Positions 33,207 through 41,531 are shown, numbered from the stretch's first letter. The stretch: DNA of 64,000 bases from Streptacidiphilus fuscans (GCF_015690355.1 NZ_JADPRT010000010.1:186001-250000), one strand, 5' to 3'. The notes: generated by a model not told the origin, from the sequence alone. A program made the numbers and translations.

Positions 33207-33238
33207 AGATGCCCTGTGAGTGGATTCACAGGGCATCT
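33207..33238 (-). terminator. hairpin downstream of NlpC/P60 paralogue 3
   Basis: A perfect 13-bp stem (33207-33219 with 33226-33238, AGATGCCCTGTGA and complement) with a 6-base loop, 31 bases past the stop of the 33269-34315 gene. No clear T run follows on the minus strand. Confidence 0.7.
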
Positions 33239-33268
33239 CAACGTGTCAACGCGTCAGCTTTCGCTGCG

Positions 33269-34315
33269 TCACATCCGGCGGATCGCCACGATCCCACCGA
33301 AGTAGGACATCGGCTGCACCGAGACGTCGTAGCCGTACTCGGGGGCGTTGAGCAGCATGTTGTTGCCGGCATAGAGGCCGACGTGGCCGCCGCCCTCCAT
33401 GACGATGATGTCGCCGGGCATGGCGTCGGCCAGGCTCGGGACCGCCGTACCCACCGACTCGTCGGCGTAGGAGGAGTGCGGCAGCGAGACGCCCGCCTGG
33501 CCGTAGGCCCACATGACCAGGCCCGAGCAGTCGAAGCCGGACGGGGTCGAACCACCCCACAGGTAGGGGGTCTTGCCGATCCACTGCTCGGCCGCCAGCA
33601 TCGCGGTGCGCGCCGTGGGGGAGATGCCGCTCAGGTCGATGGTGCCGTTCCAGTTGCTGGTGGACCCGCCGCTGCCGTAACCGCCGCCGTTGTTGGCGTT
33701 GTTGACCGCGGCCTGCTCGGCGGCGGTCAGCGTGTTGAGGATGGACTGCGCGTGGGCCAGCTTGGCCAGCGCCTCCGACTTCGCCGAGCTCATCTGCGAC
33801 AGCAGCGCCTGCTCCTGGGCCAGCTCGGACGCGGCCTGGGCCTTCTCGCGGTTGAGCGTCGCCTCCTGGGCCACCAGCTGGGACAGCTCGGAGGTCTGGT
33901 TGGCGGTGAGCTCGTCCTGCGAGGTCGCCTGGTCGAGGAAGTGCTGCGGGTCCGAGGAGAGCAGCAGCTGGACGGTCGGGTCGATCTCGCCGGACGCGTA
34001 CTGCGCGTTGGCGATCTGCCCGAGCTGGCCCAGCTCGTTGTTGATCTGGGCCTGCTGACGCGCGATCTCCGCCTGGATGACCGCGACCTTCTGCTGCAGG
34101 TTCTGCTGCTGCTGGTGGGCGTTGTCGTACTGCTCCGTCTTGACGGATGCGTCCTGGCGGTCTGCGTCCACCTGGGTCTGGGCGTCCTTGACCGAGACGG
34201 TCGGGGCTGCCTGGGCGGCGGTCTGTGCGGACAGCGCCACCACGGTCGCCGCGGCTGCGGTCAGCACGGACACGCGGGCACGGCTGGTCTGCCGGGGACG
34301 ACGATGATTGGCCAC
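33269..34315 (-). CDS. NlpC/P60 family cell-wall endopeptidase (paralogue 3)
   Basis: A 348-residue secreted enzyme built like the two genes downstream: signal peptide (RVSVLTAAAATVVALSAQTA, cleavage near AQA-AP), a Gln-rich coiled coil (about residues 45-205), a Gly/Ser-rich linker (NNGGGYGSGGSTSN) and an NlpC/P60 domain with Cys in SGFDCSGLVMWAYGQAG and His in GGGHVGLYAGNNM. The third active-site position, His in paralogues 1 and 2, reads Asn here (LLNAPEYG). The start is the GTG at 34315 (VANHRRPRQTSRARV, like MASHRRPKSPSRARI of paralogue 2); the longer frame is unsupported. The substitution could alter but need not abolish activity. Confidence 0.9.
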   Translation of the reverse strand: MANHRRPRQTSRARVSVLTAAAATVVALSAQTAAQAAPTVSVKDAQTQVDADRQDASVKTEQYDNAHQQQQNLQQKVAVIQAEIARQQAQINNELGQLGQIANAQYASGEIDPTVQLLLSSDPQHFLDQATSQDELTANQTSELSQLVAQEATLNREKAQAASELAQEQALLSQMSSAKSEALAKLAHAQSILNTLTAAEQAAVNNANNGGGYGSGGSTSNWNGTIDLSGISPTARTAMLAAEQWIGKTPYLWGGSTPSGFDCSGLVMWAYGQAGVSLPHSSYADESVGTAVPSLADAMPGDIIVMEGGGHVGLYAGNNMLLNAPEYGYDVSVQPMSYFGGIVAIRRM

Positions 34316-34616
34316 GACGGATGCAATCCCTTCACACGCGGACTCGTCCGCATGCACGACAGAGTGCACGGCTGAAACACGATGTTTGGAACACAGGTGC
34401 GGACGTTTGCGCGATGACAATAGTGATTGAGGAGGCCCCGTGTCTTCCCCGTGACCGGATCGGACGTCCGCTCTTAACAAAGCTTCAAGATCACGAAGCC
34501 GACGGCAAGCGTCGCTGACCGTCACAAAGCCCAGGTCAGAAGCGCTCATTGGCGCTCCGCCATGCGTTGCCCACAAACAAGCACGCGCGCCGGGAAGTGG
34601 CGTTCGCAACATCCCG
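34316..34616. other. 301-base intergenic region upstream of NlpC/P60 paralogue 3
   Basis: It contains the promoter for the minus-strand NlpC/P60 gene. Composition is less GC-rich than average. I see no ydaO-type blocks, so unlike its neighbour this paralogue does not appear to be under the same riboswitch. No coding frame is convincing. Confidence 0.5.
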
Positions 34617-35993
34617 TCACGGGCGGATCAGCCGCCGCAGCAGCATCGTGGACGGCACCGGACGTGCGCCCGATTTGCGCACTCCGTCCGCTACTTCACG
34701 GTCTGTCGACACCACCACGACCGGTCGGCCCTCCGGCTCGGCGCGGACCAGACGGCGGATCAGCTCGTCCGCGGTCTCCCCGGTCCGGCTGAACAGCACC
34801 CGCACTCCGCGCGGCGGTGGTGCCATCGGGATCGGGCCGTCCAGGTCCTGCCCGTCGAAGACGCAGGTGATCTCGGCGCCGGTCTGCGCCGCCAGCAGGC
34901 CGAGCCCGCGCAGCAGCTGCTGACGCTGCCGGTCCAGCGCCATCCCCGGCCAGCCGGTCTTGGTGACGTTGTATCCGTCGACCAGCAGGTGGACCTGCGG
35001 CAACTGGAGCAGCTGCTCCAGCAGGGCGGGGTCGTCCCCCTCCAGCGCCCGGCGGGCCACGTCGTGCGGGGAGGCGGCGACCGGCGAGACCGCCTCGACC
35101 GAGTCGGCCGGACGGCCGCTCAGCGGCGCGAGGCCGAGCTCGCGTTGGAGGCCCTGGGCGCCCTGGAGCACCGTGTCGAGCAGCAGCCGCAGCCGCATCT
35201 CCTCCGTCGAGCGCCCCTCGCGGGCCGCGCGCCGGGAGGTCTCCAGCGCCGCCTCCAGCTCGGCGACCCGGTGCTTGAGCCGGCGCACCTCGCTGTCCTG
35301 CGCCCCGCGCTCGGTGGCCCCGGCCGCGCGCAGCGCCTCCAGCTCGGCCACCGCCTTGCGGGTGGCGGCCTCGGCGCGCTTGGTATCGGCGGCCAGCGAA
35401 CGCAGCTGGCGGCGCAGGCTGTCGCCGTCCTTGCGGGCCGCGTCCAGGTCGGTCTTGGCCCGCTCGGCGTCGGTACGGGCGGTGGCGCGCAGCGCGACGA
35501 GCTCGTCCTGGAGCTTCTCGGCCAGCCGCGCCGACTCCGCTGCGGCGCCCTCGTGTTCGGCGCGCTCGACCTCCTCGCCGACGCCCTCCACGATCCGGGT
35601 CCAGCCGGCGGTGCGCAGCAGGTACGCGGCGGCGGCCACGTCCTGCGGATCGGCGGCGGCCGGGACGGTGCCGGACTCCAGCGCGGCGACCAGGTCCGGC
35701 TGCCCCTGCCGAAGCCGCTCGGCGATCCGGGAGCGGAACAGCGAGTCGGTCTCCAGTGCGGCGGCGATGGCGGTGGCCCCGCGCTTGACGCGGGCGTCGC
35801 GGGTGAACTTCCCGTAGGGACGCAGCCGGGCCGGCAGGTCGCCCTGCGCAAGGCCACCGAGCGCGTCGGCGGCAATGCCGACCACCCGGCGCCGCACGCC
35901 CTCCGGCAGCGGGCGCGAAAGCGCCTCGCCGCTCTCGGACAGCGCGGGGTCACCGCCCTCCGCGGGCGTCGACGCCTGGTCTGGCTGCTCCAC
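34617..35993 (-). CDS. NYN domain-containing RNA-binding/nuclease-like protein
   Basis: A 458-residue protein. The C-terminal NYN (PIN-like) domain at about residues 335-455 has the acidic metal-site strands VHLLVDGYNVTKTGW, ITCVFDGQDLDG, FSRTGETADELIRRLV and VVVVSTDREVADGVR, as in YacP-type RNases. Residues 140-270 form a long charged coiled coil (for example AERAKTDLDAARKDGDSLRR), and the N-terminal 130 residues are a helical conserved region. The architecture is that of a predicted actinobacterial RNA-processing enzyme. It is transcribed away from the zinc-ribbon gene. The acidic residues are all present, so nuclease activity is plausible but unproven. Confidence 0.87.
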   Translation of the reverse strand: MEQPDQASTPAEGGDPALSESGEALSRPLPEGVRRRVVGIAADALGGLAQGDLPARLRPYGKFTRDARVKRGATAIAAALETDSLFRSRIAERLRQGQPDLVAALESGTVPAAADPQDVAAAAYLLRTAGWTRIVEGVGEEVERAEHEGAAAESARLAEKLQDELVALRATARTDAERAKTDLDAARKDGDSLRRQLRSLAADTKRAEAATRKAVAELEALRAAGATERGAQDSEVRRLKHRVAELEAALETSRRAAREGRSTEEMRLRLLLDTVLQGAQGLQRELGLAPLSGRPADSVEAVSPVAASPHDVARRALEGDDPALLEQLLQLPQVHLLVDGYNVTKTGWPGMALDRQRQQLLRGLGLLAAQTGAEITCVFDGQDLDGPIPMAPPPRGVRVLFSRTGETADELIRRLVRAEPEGRPVVVVSTDREVADGVRKSGARPVPSTMLLRRLIRP

Positions 35994-36104
35994 CTGATCC
36001 GCTCCGATCCGCTCCGGGGGACGTACCGCCCGGACCGCTATTCTCCCCGCCGACGCCCCCCGCCTGTCGCTCCGCCACGTCCGCCGTGCCCGGCGGCCGT
36101 CGGA

Positions 36105-36374
36105 CTACTTCTGACGCGTCGCCTGCTCGGCGGCCTCGGCCTCGGCGCCGGGGCGGTCCACCAGCTCGATCTGGTCGACGGCGTTGCACCAGCGGCAGCG
36201 CACCGACTCGACGGTCTCGCTGAGCACCTCGCGCTCCTCGACGGTGGGGTCCCCGGCCAGATCCAGATGGACGAACTCGACGACCCGTGAGGAACGGGTG
36301 ACGTCGAAGCGGGTCAGGTTGCCGCACAGGGTGCAGCGCCAGCGCGTGCCCTCGGTGGGAAGGGGGACGGCCAT
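36105..36374 (-). CDS. small zinc-ribbon protein
   Basis: An 89-residue protein with two CxxC knuckles, WRCTLCGNLTRFDV near the N-terminus and VRCRWCNAVDQIEL near the C-terminus, separated by about 40 residues, consistent with a zinc ribbon. The tail is Ala/Glu rich. The ATG at 36374 is preceded by a GAGAGGA ribosome site; the longer frame to 36524 crosses the rhomboid promoter. It lies upstream of the NYN gene on the same strand, with a gap of about 110 bases, and diverges from the rhomboid protease. Binding to nucleic acid or to a partner protein is possible. Function unknown. Confidence 0.8.
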   Translation of the reverse strand: MAVPLPTEGTRWRCTLCGNLTRFDVTRSSRVVEFVHLDLAGDPTVEEREVLSETVESVRCRWCNAVDQIELVDRPGAEAEAAEQATRQK

Positions 36375-36513
36375 GGCGAGATCCTCTCGTCGGCGGGCAG
36401 CATCACGGGACTGTCCGGTAAACCCTATGGCCTGGGGACTGCCCCCGGGCACGGTCCCCCACAGGCCTCCACGAACGGGTGTCAGATTCGTCCGGAGAAG
36501 GAATGCTTTGTCC

Positions 36514-37377
36514 ATGGTGACCATGGCGACCCCGGCGGATCCGGCACCCCCGGCGGCCCCGACGACTGCTGACGACGCTCCCCGACCGGTGCCGTTCGTC
36601 CCGGTCGCGACCTACGGACTGATCGCGCTCTGCGTCCTGGTCTTCGTGATCGGCCCGGTCTCCGGCCTCGACCCCCTCTACGGCTCCGGCACGCTCCGGG
36701 CCTGCGCCGAGACCGCCTACTACCACCGCTGGGGCGTGGTCCCGGCCGAGCTGCTCCACAACGCGGTGCTCCGGCTGCACCTCTCGCACCGCTGCCCGTC
36801 CGACACGGGCCTGCCCAAGGTCCCGGCGCTCTCGGTGCTCACCGCCATGTTCGTCCACGGCGGCTGGCTGCACCTGGCGGGCAACATGCTCTTCCTCTTC
36901 GTCTTCGGCGCGATGGTGGAGGAGCGGATCGGCCCGCTGGCCTTTCTCCTCTTCTATGTGGCGCTCGGATACCTGGCCACCTACGGCTACGCCCTCTTCG
37001 AGGCGGGCAGCCCGGGAGCGACGCAGACCCTGGTCGGCGCGTCGGGCGCGATCGCCGGCGTGCTCGGGGCCTACCTCTGCCTCTATCCCCGGGCGCGGAT
37101 CACCAGCCTGATCCCGCTGCTGCTCTTCCTGCCGCTGCGGTTCCCGGCCTGGCTGGTGCTGGGCTTCTGGTTCCTGGTCCAGTGGCTCTCCATCCGCGCC
37201 ACCGACCCGTCCGTCCCGGGTGTCGCCTACGCCGCGCACCTGATCGGCTTCGCCGGGGGCTTCGCCTTCGCCTGGCTGCTGTGGCGGCGCGGCGGCCGAC
37301 GCGGTCGCGGGGTCGCGCGTCCGGCCGCAGCACTAGCATGTGAGAGCCCGCATCCCGCGCGACAGGAGACTCCGTGA
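36514..37377 (+). CDS. rhomboid family intramembrane serine protease
   Basis: A 287-residue membrane protease with about six to seven helices. The hallmark G-x-S-G nucleophile is in TLVGASGAIAGVLGAYLCL, the catalytic histidine in AAHLIGFAGGFAFAWLLW, and the HxxxN-type segment is FVHGGWLHLAGNMLFLFVFG. It carries a loop with two cysteines (LRACAETAYYH, LSHRCPSDTG) between the first and second helices. The start at ATG 36514 is followed by a second ATG at 36523, and a TTG at 36508 is also possible. Its stop overlaps the next start (GTGA). Substrate unknown. Confidence 0.9.
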   Translation: MVTMATPADPAPPAAPTTADDAPRPVPFVPVATYGLIALCVLVFVIGPVSGLDPLYGSGTLRACAETAYYHRWGVVPAELLHNAVLRLHLSHRCPSDTGLPKVPALSVLTAMFVHGGWLHLAGNMLFLFVFGAMVEERIGPLAFLLFYVALGYLATYGYALFEAGSPGATQTLVGASGAIAGVLGAYLCLYPRARITSLIPLLLFLPLRFPAWLVLGFWFLVQWLSIRATDPSVPGVAYAAHLIGFAGGFAFAWLLWRRGGRRGRGVARPAAALACESPHPARQETP

Positions 37378-37655
37378 TCACCGCCATTGTCCTCATCAAG
37401 GCCAGCGTCGACCGGATCCCGGAGATCGCGGAGAGCATCGCGGCGCTCGCCAACGTCACCGAGGTCTACTCGGTCACCGGCGGCTGGGACCTGATCGCCA
37501 TGGTCCGGGTGCGCGCGCACGAGGAGCTGGCCGACGTGATCCCCGGTCAGGTCAACAAGGTCCCCGGCGTCGCGCACACCGAGACCCACGTGGCCTTCCG
37601 CACCTACTCCTCCCACGACCTGGACGCGGCCTTCGCCATCGGGCTCGACGACTGA
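37374..37655 (+). CDS. stand-alone RAM-domain (Lrp/AsnC ligand-binding) protein
   Basis: A 93-residue protein consisting only of the RAM/Lrp-AsnC effector domain: ITAIVLIKASVDRIPEIAES, VYSVTGGWDLIAMVRVRAHE, then VPGVAHTETHVAFRTYSSHD. No helix-turn-helix is present. The G-G-W-D region is where Lrp proteins bind amino acids. Such stand-alone domains assemble into ring-like oligomers and probably sense small molecules. The GTG start overlaps the rhomboid stop by four bases and has GACAGGAGAC upstream, so it is coupled to the protease. Confidence 0.88.
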   Translation: MITAIVLIKASVDRIPEIAESIAALANVTEVYSVTGGWDLIAMVRVRAHEELADVIPGQVNKVPGVAHTETHVAFRTYSSHDLDAAFAIGLDD

Positions 37656-37686
37656 GCCGCGTCCCGGTTCCCGGGGACGGCCGAAC

Positions 37687-39057
37687 TCAGCCGCGACGGG
37701 TGTCCGGCACGCAGCGACCGCCCTCGGTCCGGTAGGACCACTGCGCCCCGTCGGTCACCAACTCCCGTACGGCGCGCAGGAACCGGTCCACGTGCTCGAC
37801 GGGCGTGCCGGCGCCGAAGCTGACCCGGATCGCGTTCAGGCTGCGCTCCCCCGGCAGCGACGCCTCGGGGGCTCCGCACTCGGAGGGGGCTGCCTCCTCG
37901 CCACCCAGCAGCGTCCGCACCAGCGGGTGCGCGCAGAAGAGACCGTCGCGGACGCCGATCCCGTACTCGGCGGAGAGCGCGGCGGCGAAGTGCGAGCTGT
38001 TCCAGCCCTGCACCACGAAGGAGAGCACACCCACCCGCGGGTGGTCCTCTCCGAAGAGCGTCAGCACCCGCACCTCCGGCACCTGCGCGAGACCCTCCCG
38101 CAGCCGGTCGATCAGCTGCTGCTCGCGCTCCTGCAGCGCGTCGAACCCGGCCTCGGTCAGCGCCCGGCAGGCCGAGGCGACGGCGTAGGCGCCGATCACG
38201 TTCGGCGAACCCGCCTCGTGCCGGGCCGAGCCCTGGTGCCACTCGACTGCCACCGAGCCGTCCACCTCCCGCGCCACGGTCCGGCTCGCGCCGCCGCCCG
38301 CGAGGTACGGCTGCGCCTCGTCGAGCCAGTCCGCACGCCCCGCCAACACGCCTGCGCCGAACGGCGCGTAGAGCTTGTGCCCGGAGAAGGCCACCCAATC
38401 CACGTCCAGCTCGCGCACCGAGACCCGGTGATGCGGCGCCAACTGCGCGGCGTCCAGCACGATCCGCGCGCCGTACGCGTGCGCGGTCGCGGCCAGCTCG
38501 CGGACCGGCCAGATCTCACCCGTCACGTTGGACGCGCCGGTGACGCAGACCAGCTTCGGCCCCTCCCCCGCAGCCCGCAGCGCCTCGCCCAGCGCGGCCA
38601 CGGCCTGCTCGGGCGAGCGCGGCGCGCGGAGGTAGGTGACCGCGAGACCGCGCTCCGCCCACGGCAGCAGCGAGGCGTGGTGCTCGGTCTCGAAGGCGAA
38701 GACGCGGGTGTCGCCCGGCAGCGCACCGGCCAGCAGGTTGAGCGAGTCGGTGGTGGCCCGGGTGAAGACGACCTGGTCCCCGTCACGCAGGTCGAGGAAC
38801 TCGGCGACGGTCGCGCGGCTCTGCTCGTACAGGTCCGTGGACAGCTGCGAGAGGTACCCCGCGCCTCGGTGGACGCTGCCGTAGTACGGCGCGTACGCGG
38901 CGACGTCGTCCCAGACCCGCTGGAGCGCGGGCGCGCTGGCGGCGTAGTCGAGCGCGGCGTAGGTGACCTTCTCGCCGGAGACGAGCGGGACCTCGACGTC
39001 CCGGCCGAGGACCTCAAGGGGAGAACAAACAGTGACATTACGGGCGACGACAGACAT
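37687..39057 (-). CDS. class V aminotransferase / cysteine desulfurase-like PLP enzyme
   Basis: A 456-residue PLP enzyme of fold type I. The cofactor lysine is in VAFSGHKLYAPFGAGVLAG, the conserved phosphate-binding block is FTRATTDSLNLLAGAL, the His-stacking region is FETEHHASLLPW and the Asp partner VLDAAQLAPHHR. It resembles SufS/CsdA and isopenicillin-epimerase-like families; a desulfurase active-site cysteine is not placed with certainty. A SAM-IV-type riboswitch sits in its 5' leader, so it is probably repressed by S-adenosylmethionine and belongs to sulfur amino acid metabolism. The ATG at 39057 has CGGAGGT at 6-base spacing. Confidence 0.88.
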   Translation of the reverse strand: MSVVARNVTVCSPLEVLGRDVEVPLVSGEKVTYAALDYAASAPALQRVWDDVAAYAPYYGSVHRGAGYLSQLSTDLYEQSRATVAEFLDLRDGDQVVFTRATTDSLNLLAGALPGDTRVFAFETEHHASLLPWAERGLAVTYLRAPRSPEQAVAALGEALRAAGEGPKLVCVTGASNVTGEIWPVRELAATAHAYGARIVLDAAQLAPHHRVSVRELDVDWVAFSGHKLYAPFGAGVLAGRADWLDEAQPYLAGGGASRTVAREVDGSVAVEWHQGSARHEAGSPNVIGAYAVASACRALTEAGFDALQEREQQLIDRLREGLAQVPEVRVLTLFGEDHPRVGVLSFVVQGWNSSHFAAALSAEYGIGVRDGLFCAHPLVRTLLGGEEAAPSECGAPEASLPGERSLNAIRVSFGAGTPVEHVDRFLRAVRELVTDGAQWSYRTEGGRCVPDTRRG

Positions 39058-39189
39058 GGCGGTACCTCCGGAAGGTGCACATGGGTATGCGAACGAACCC
39101 CGGGCTACGGGGCAGGGAACGGAGAGTTGGAGGCGCTGAGGCCTCTACCGCATTCGCTTAGACACGAGAACACTCCTCGGGAGATCCGC

Positions 39190-39322
39190 GCTTGCCTCGC
39201 GGCGTTCTCGCCGCAGGCCTGGTCGTCACCCGGAGGCACCCCACCACGGTAGGAGGGTTGCCGGACAGCGAGCCGGGGCTTCAGCGGCTGACGCCGCGTG
39301 CTGTCACTCGTGACCTGTCAGG
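39190..39322 (-). promoter_or_regulatory. SAM-IV (SAM-I/IV variant) riboswitch
   Basis: Reading the minus strand, the leader has GGTCACGAGTGACAGC (39300-39315), then AAGCCCCGGCTCGCTGTCCGG, GGCAACCCTCC, GGTGGGGTGCCTCCGGGTGA and a GACCAGGC closing block. The GGCAACC core and the GGTCA...TGACGACC pairing are characteristic of actinobacterial SAM-IV-type riboswitches. A GCGGCG-AGAA-CGCCGC stem follows at its 3' side. It lies about 130 bases upstream of the PLP enzyme start. Boundaries are approximate. Confidence 0.85.
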
Positions 39323-39407
39323 GGAGTATGGCAGACGTTCACTCCGTGGGCGAAGCCTGTTTCGACATATGGGACACGTTGTGCTCCCAGGGGCAGTTGC
39401 AACGCTT

Positions 39408-39511
39408 AGGGGCGCGGGGAACTGCGCGAGAAACCACCCACCCACGTAGGGCCCCGAACGCGCAGGGCCATCCGCTCATCAGTGGCTGTTCGCGCAGTTC
39501 CCCGCGCCCCT
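39408..39511. repeat. long inverted repeat between trpD and the SAM riboswitch
   Basis: Two perfect 22-base complementary arms (39408-39429 and 39490-39511) built on AGGGGCGCGGGGAACTGCGC, 60 bases apart. The region is non-coding. This GC-rich motif recurs in streptomycete intergenic regions (family knowledge, from memory). It follows the trpD stop on the minus strand and may act as a terminator. Confidence 0.8.
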
Positions 39512-39516
39512 GGCGG

Positions 39517-40593
39517 CTACGCCGCAGTGGCCGCCGACCACTGGGCCAGCTTGCGTTCCGCCGCGCCCGAGTCGATCGACTCGGCGGTGCGCAGCATCGC
39601 TCCGCGCATCTGCTCCACGAAGGACGCCGTGGAACCGCCCTGCTCCAGGGCGACCAGCGCGGACGCGCTGTTCAGGACCACCGCGTCCCGGACGGGACCC
39701 CGCTCGCCCGCCAGCACGCGCCGGGCGACCTCCGCGTTGAAGGACGCGTCCGCGCCGCGCAGCGCCTCGATCGGAGCGAAGTCGATGCCGACCTCACGCG
39801 GGTCGAAGACAAACTGCTCGACCTCTCCCTCGCGCACCCGCCAGACCGTCGACGTCGTGGTGATGGTCAGCTCGTCCAGGCCGTCGTCGCCGCGGAAGAC
39901 CAGGGACGAGTTGCCCCGGCGCGCCAGCACCCCGGCGATCAGGCCGGCCATCCGCCGGTCGAAGCAGCCGACCGCGTTCGCGCCCACCCGGGCCGGGTTG
40001 GTCAGCGGACCGAGCAGGTTGAAGAAGGTGGGGACGCGCAGCTCCGCACGCGCCGTCGCGGCGTGCCGCATGGAGGGGTGGAAGACCGGGGCCGGGCAGT
40101 AGGTGATGCCCGTCTCCACGGCAACCTCAGCGACCCGACGCGGTGTCAGAGCCAGGTTGACGCCCAGCTTCTCCAGCACGTCCGTCGCGCCGCTCGCGCT
40201 GGACGCGGCCCGGTTGCCGTGCTTGGCGATCCGCGCGCCCGCGCCCGCCGCGACGATCGCGGACATGGTGGAGATGTTGACGGTCTTGGCCCGGTCACCG
40301 CCGGTACCGACGATGTCGACGGCGGGGCCGGGGACCTCGATCACCGTGGCGTGGGCGTACATCGCCTCGACCAGACCGGTGATCTCCTCCACCGTCTCGC
40401 CCTTGGCGCGCATCGCGACCATGAAGCCGGCCACCTGGGCCGGGGTCGCCTCGCCCGAGAAGATCTGGTCCATCGCCCAGGCGGTGTCCGCCGCAGAGAG
40501 GTCCTCACCCGACAGCAGCGGCATCAGGACGTCCGGCCAGGTGCGCACCCGCGCGGGGTCGTCGCCGCCGAACGCAGGATTGGAGTGCACCAT
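39517..40593 (-). CDS. trpD: anthranilate phosphoribosyltransferase
   Basis: A 358-residue enzyme transferring phosphoribose from PRPP to anthranilate, the second tryptophan-branch step. Diagnostic motifs are VDIVGTGGDRAKTVNISTMS (PRPP loop), AKHGNRAASSASGATDVLE (anthranilate and phosphate binding), FFNLLGPLTNPA and SSLVFRGDDGLDELTITT. The ATG at 40593 is preferred; the longer frame is not supported. It is encoded far from trpE, so trp genes are dispersed as usual in streptomycetes. No attenuator or leader peptide is visible upstream. Confidence 0.95.
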   Translation of the reverse strand: MVHSNPAFGGDDPARVRTWPDVLMPLLSGEDLSAADTAWAMDQIFSGEATPAQVAGFMVAMRAKGETVEEITGLVEAMYAHATVIEVPGPAVDIVGTGGDRAKTVNISTMSAIVAAGAGARIAKHGNRAASSASGATDVLEKLGVNLALTPRRVAEVAVETGITYCPAPVFHPSMRHAATARAELRVPTFFNLLGPLTNPARVGANAVGCFDRRMAGLIAGVLARRGNSSLVFRGDDGLDELTITTTSTVWRVREGEVEQFVFDPREVGIDFAPIEALRGADASFNAEVARRVLAGERGPVRDAVVLNSASALVALEQGGSTASFVEQMRGAMLRTAESIDSGAAERKLAQWSAATAA

Positions 40594-40764
40594 GGCTGTC
40601 GCCTCTCGAAGGCCGGGGTTCAGGTCTGTCAGACCGGCCCAGCCTATCGAGCGGCACACCCTGCAAGACGCAAGATCTCACGCGGCGAGACGTACGTTCT
40701 CAGCCTCGGCAGCAGCTCACCGCGTCGGCACCTCAACGCACCGACGTCGCAGCTCGGCGACGTC

Positions 40765-41181
40765 TCAGCTCGCCAGCGACGGCCGCTGCCCGGCACGCAG
40801 CAGCGCGCACGCCGTCTCCACCAGCGCGACCGGGTCGACCGGAGCCGGGACCGCCGCGTCGGCGTGGCTCCAGGTGGCGAGCCACGCGTCCTGCGGACGG
40901 CCGATCAGCACCAGCACCGGCGGGCACTGGTAGATCTCCTCCTTGAGCTGACGGCACAGGCCCATGCCGCCCAGCGGCACCGCCTCGCCGTCCAGCACCA
41001 GCAGGTCGATCCGCCTGCCGCCCTTGCCGTGGGCGTCCATCGCGGCCACGACCGCGGGCGCGGTGGCGCACTCGAAGTAGGAGAACTCCGGCAGCTCCGC
41101 GTCCGGTCGCTTGCCGAGCGCCAGGCGCACCTGCTCACGGGTGTTCCGGTCGTCGCTGTAGACAAGGATGTTCAGTGCCAT
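40765..41181 (-). CDS. degenerate receiver-domain protein (orphan response-regulator-like)
   Basis: A 138-residue single-domain protein with a CheY-like fold: LNILVYSDDRNTREQVRLAL holds the acidic pair, LLVLDGEAVPLGGMGL carries an aspartate at the phosphorylation position. However, the switch Ser/Thr position reads LVLIGRPQD, and the conserved lysine is replaced (AAVPAPVDP). There is no output domain. It diverges from the cytochrome oxidase operon and is next to trpD. Signalling that does not depend on phosphorylation is likely. The ATG at 41181 has GGGGAGAA upstream. Confidence 0.8.
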   Translation of the reverse strand: MALNILVYSDDRNTREQVRLALGKRPDAELPEFSYFECATAPAVVAAMDAHGKGGRRIDLLVLDGEAVPLGGMGLCRQLKEEIYQCPPVLVLIGRPQDAWLATWSHADAAVPAPVDPVALVETACALLRAGQRPSLAS

Positions 41182-41531
41182 CGCTCGTTCTCCCCTGCTT
41201 GGGTGTGATCGGGGCCACTGCGGGGTGCTCGCTCCGGATGCTACTCGTGTCCCGCACGCCACAACACCGGGTGGACCCAACACCCGGACAACGACGATCT
41301 CCCCCACAACGTGACGGCCGAGGCACCGCTTCTGCCGGACTCGGCCCGGACAGCCGCATCCCCTTCACTACTTCGAGGGACACCACGGCCCGTCGCGCAA
41401 GCGCGACACGCCCCGAATGGGCAGGCCATTCGAGGGAGAACAGGAAGATCGGCGAGGTCGGAGGGTACGTCACACCCCGGACACACCGAGGATGACCCCC
41501 GGGCGTTAGTGCGGAATAAGGGACCGACATA
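41182..41531. other. 350-base divergent intergenic region ahead of ctaE-qcrCAB
   Basis: The region contains the promoters of the receiver-like gene and the ctaE-qcrCAB operon. The only marked structure is the palindrome over the ctaE start. I find no further clear terminator, riboswitch or small gene. Confidence 0.5.

Noticed and set aside
39058..39190. Possible leader peptide or mini-ORF between the SAM riboswitch and the PLP enzyme
   Set aside because: Short frames with a few codons exist, but no Met/Cys run or clear ribosome site supports an attenuator.
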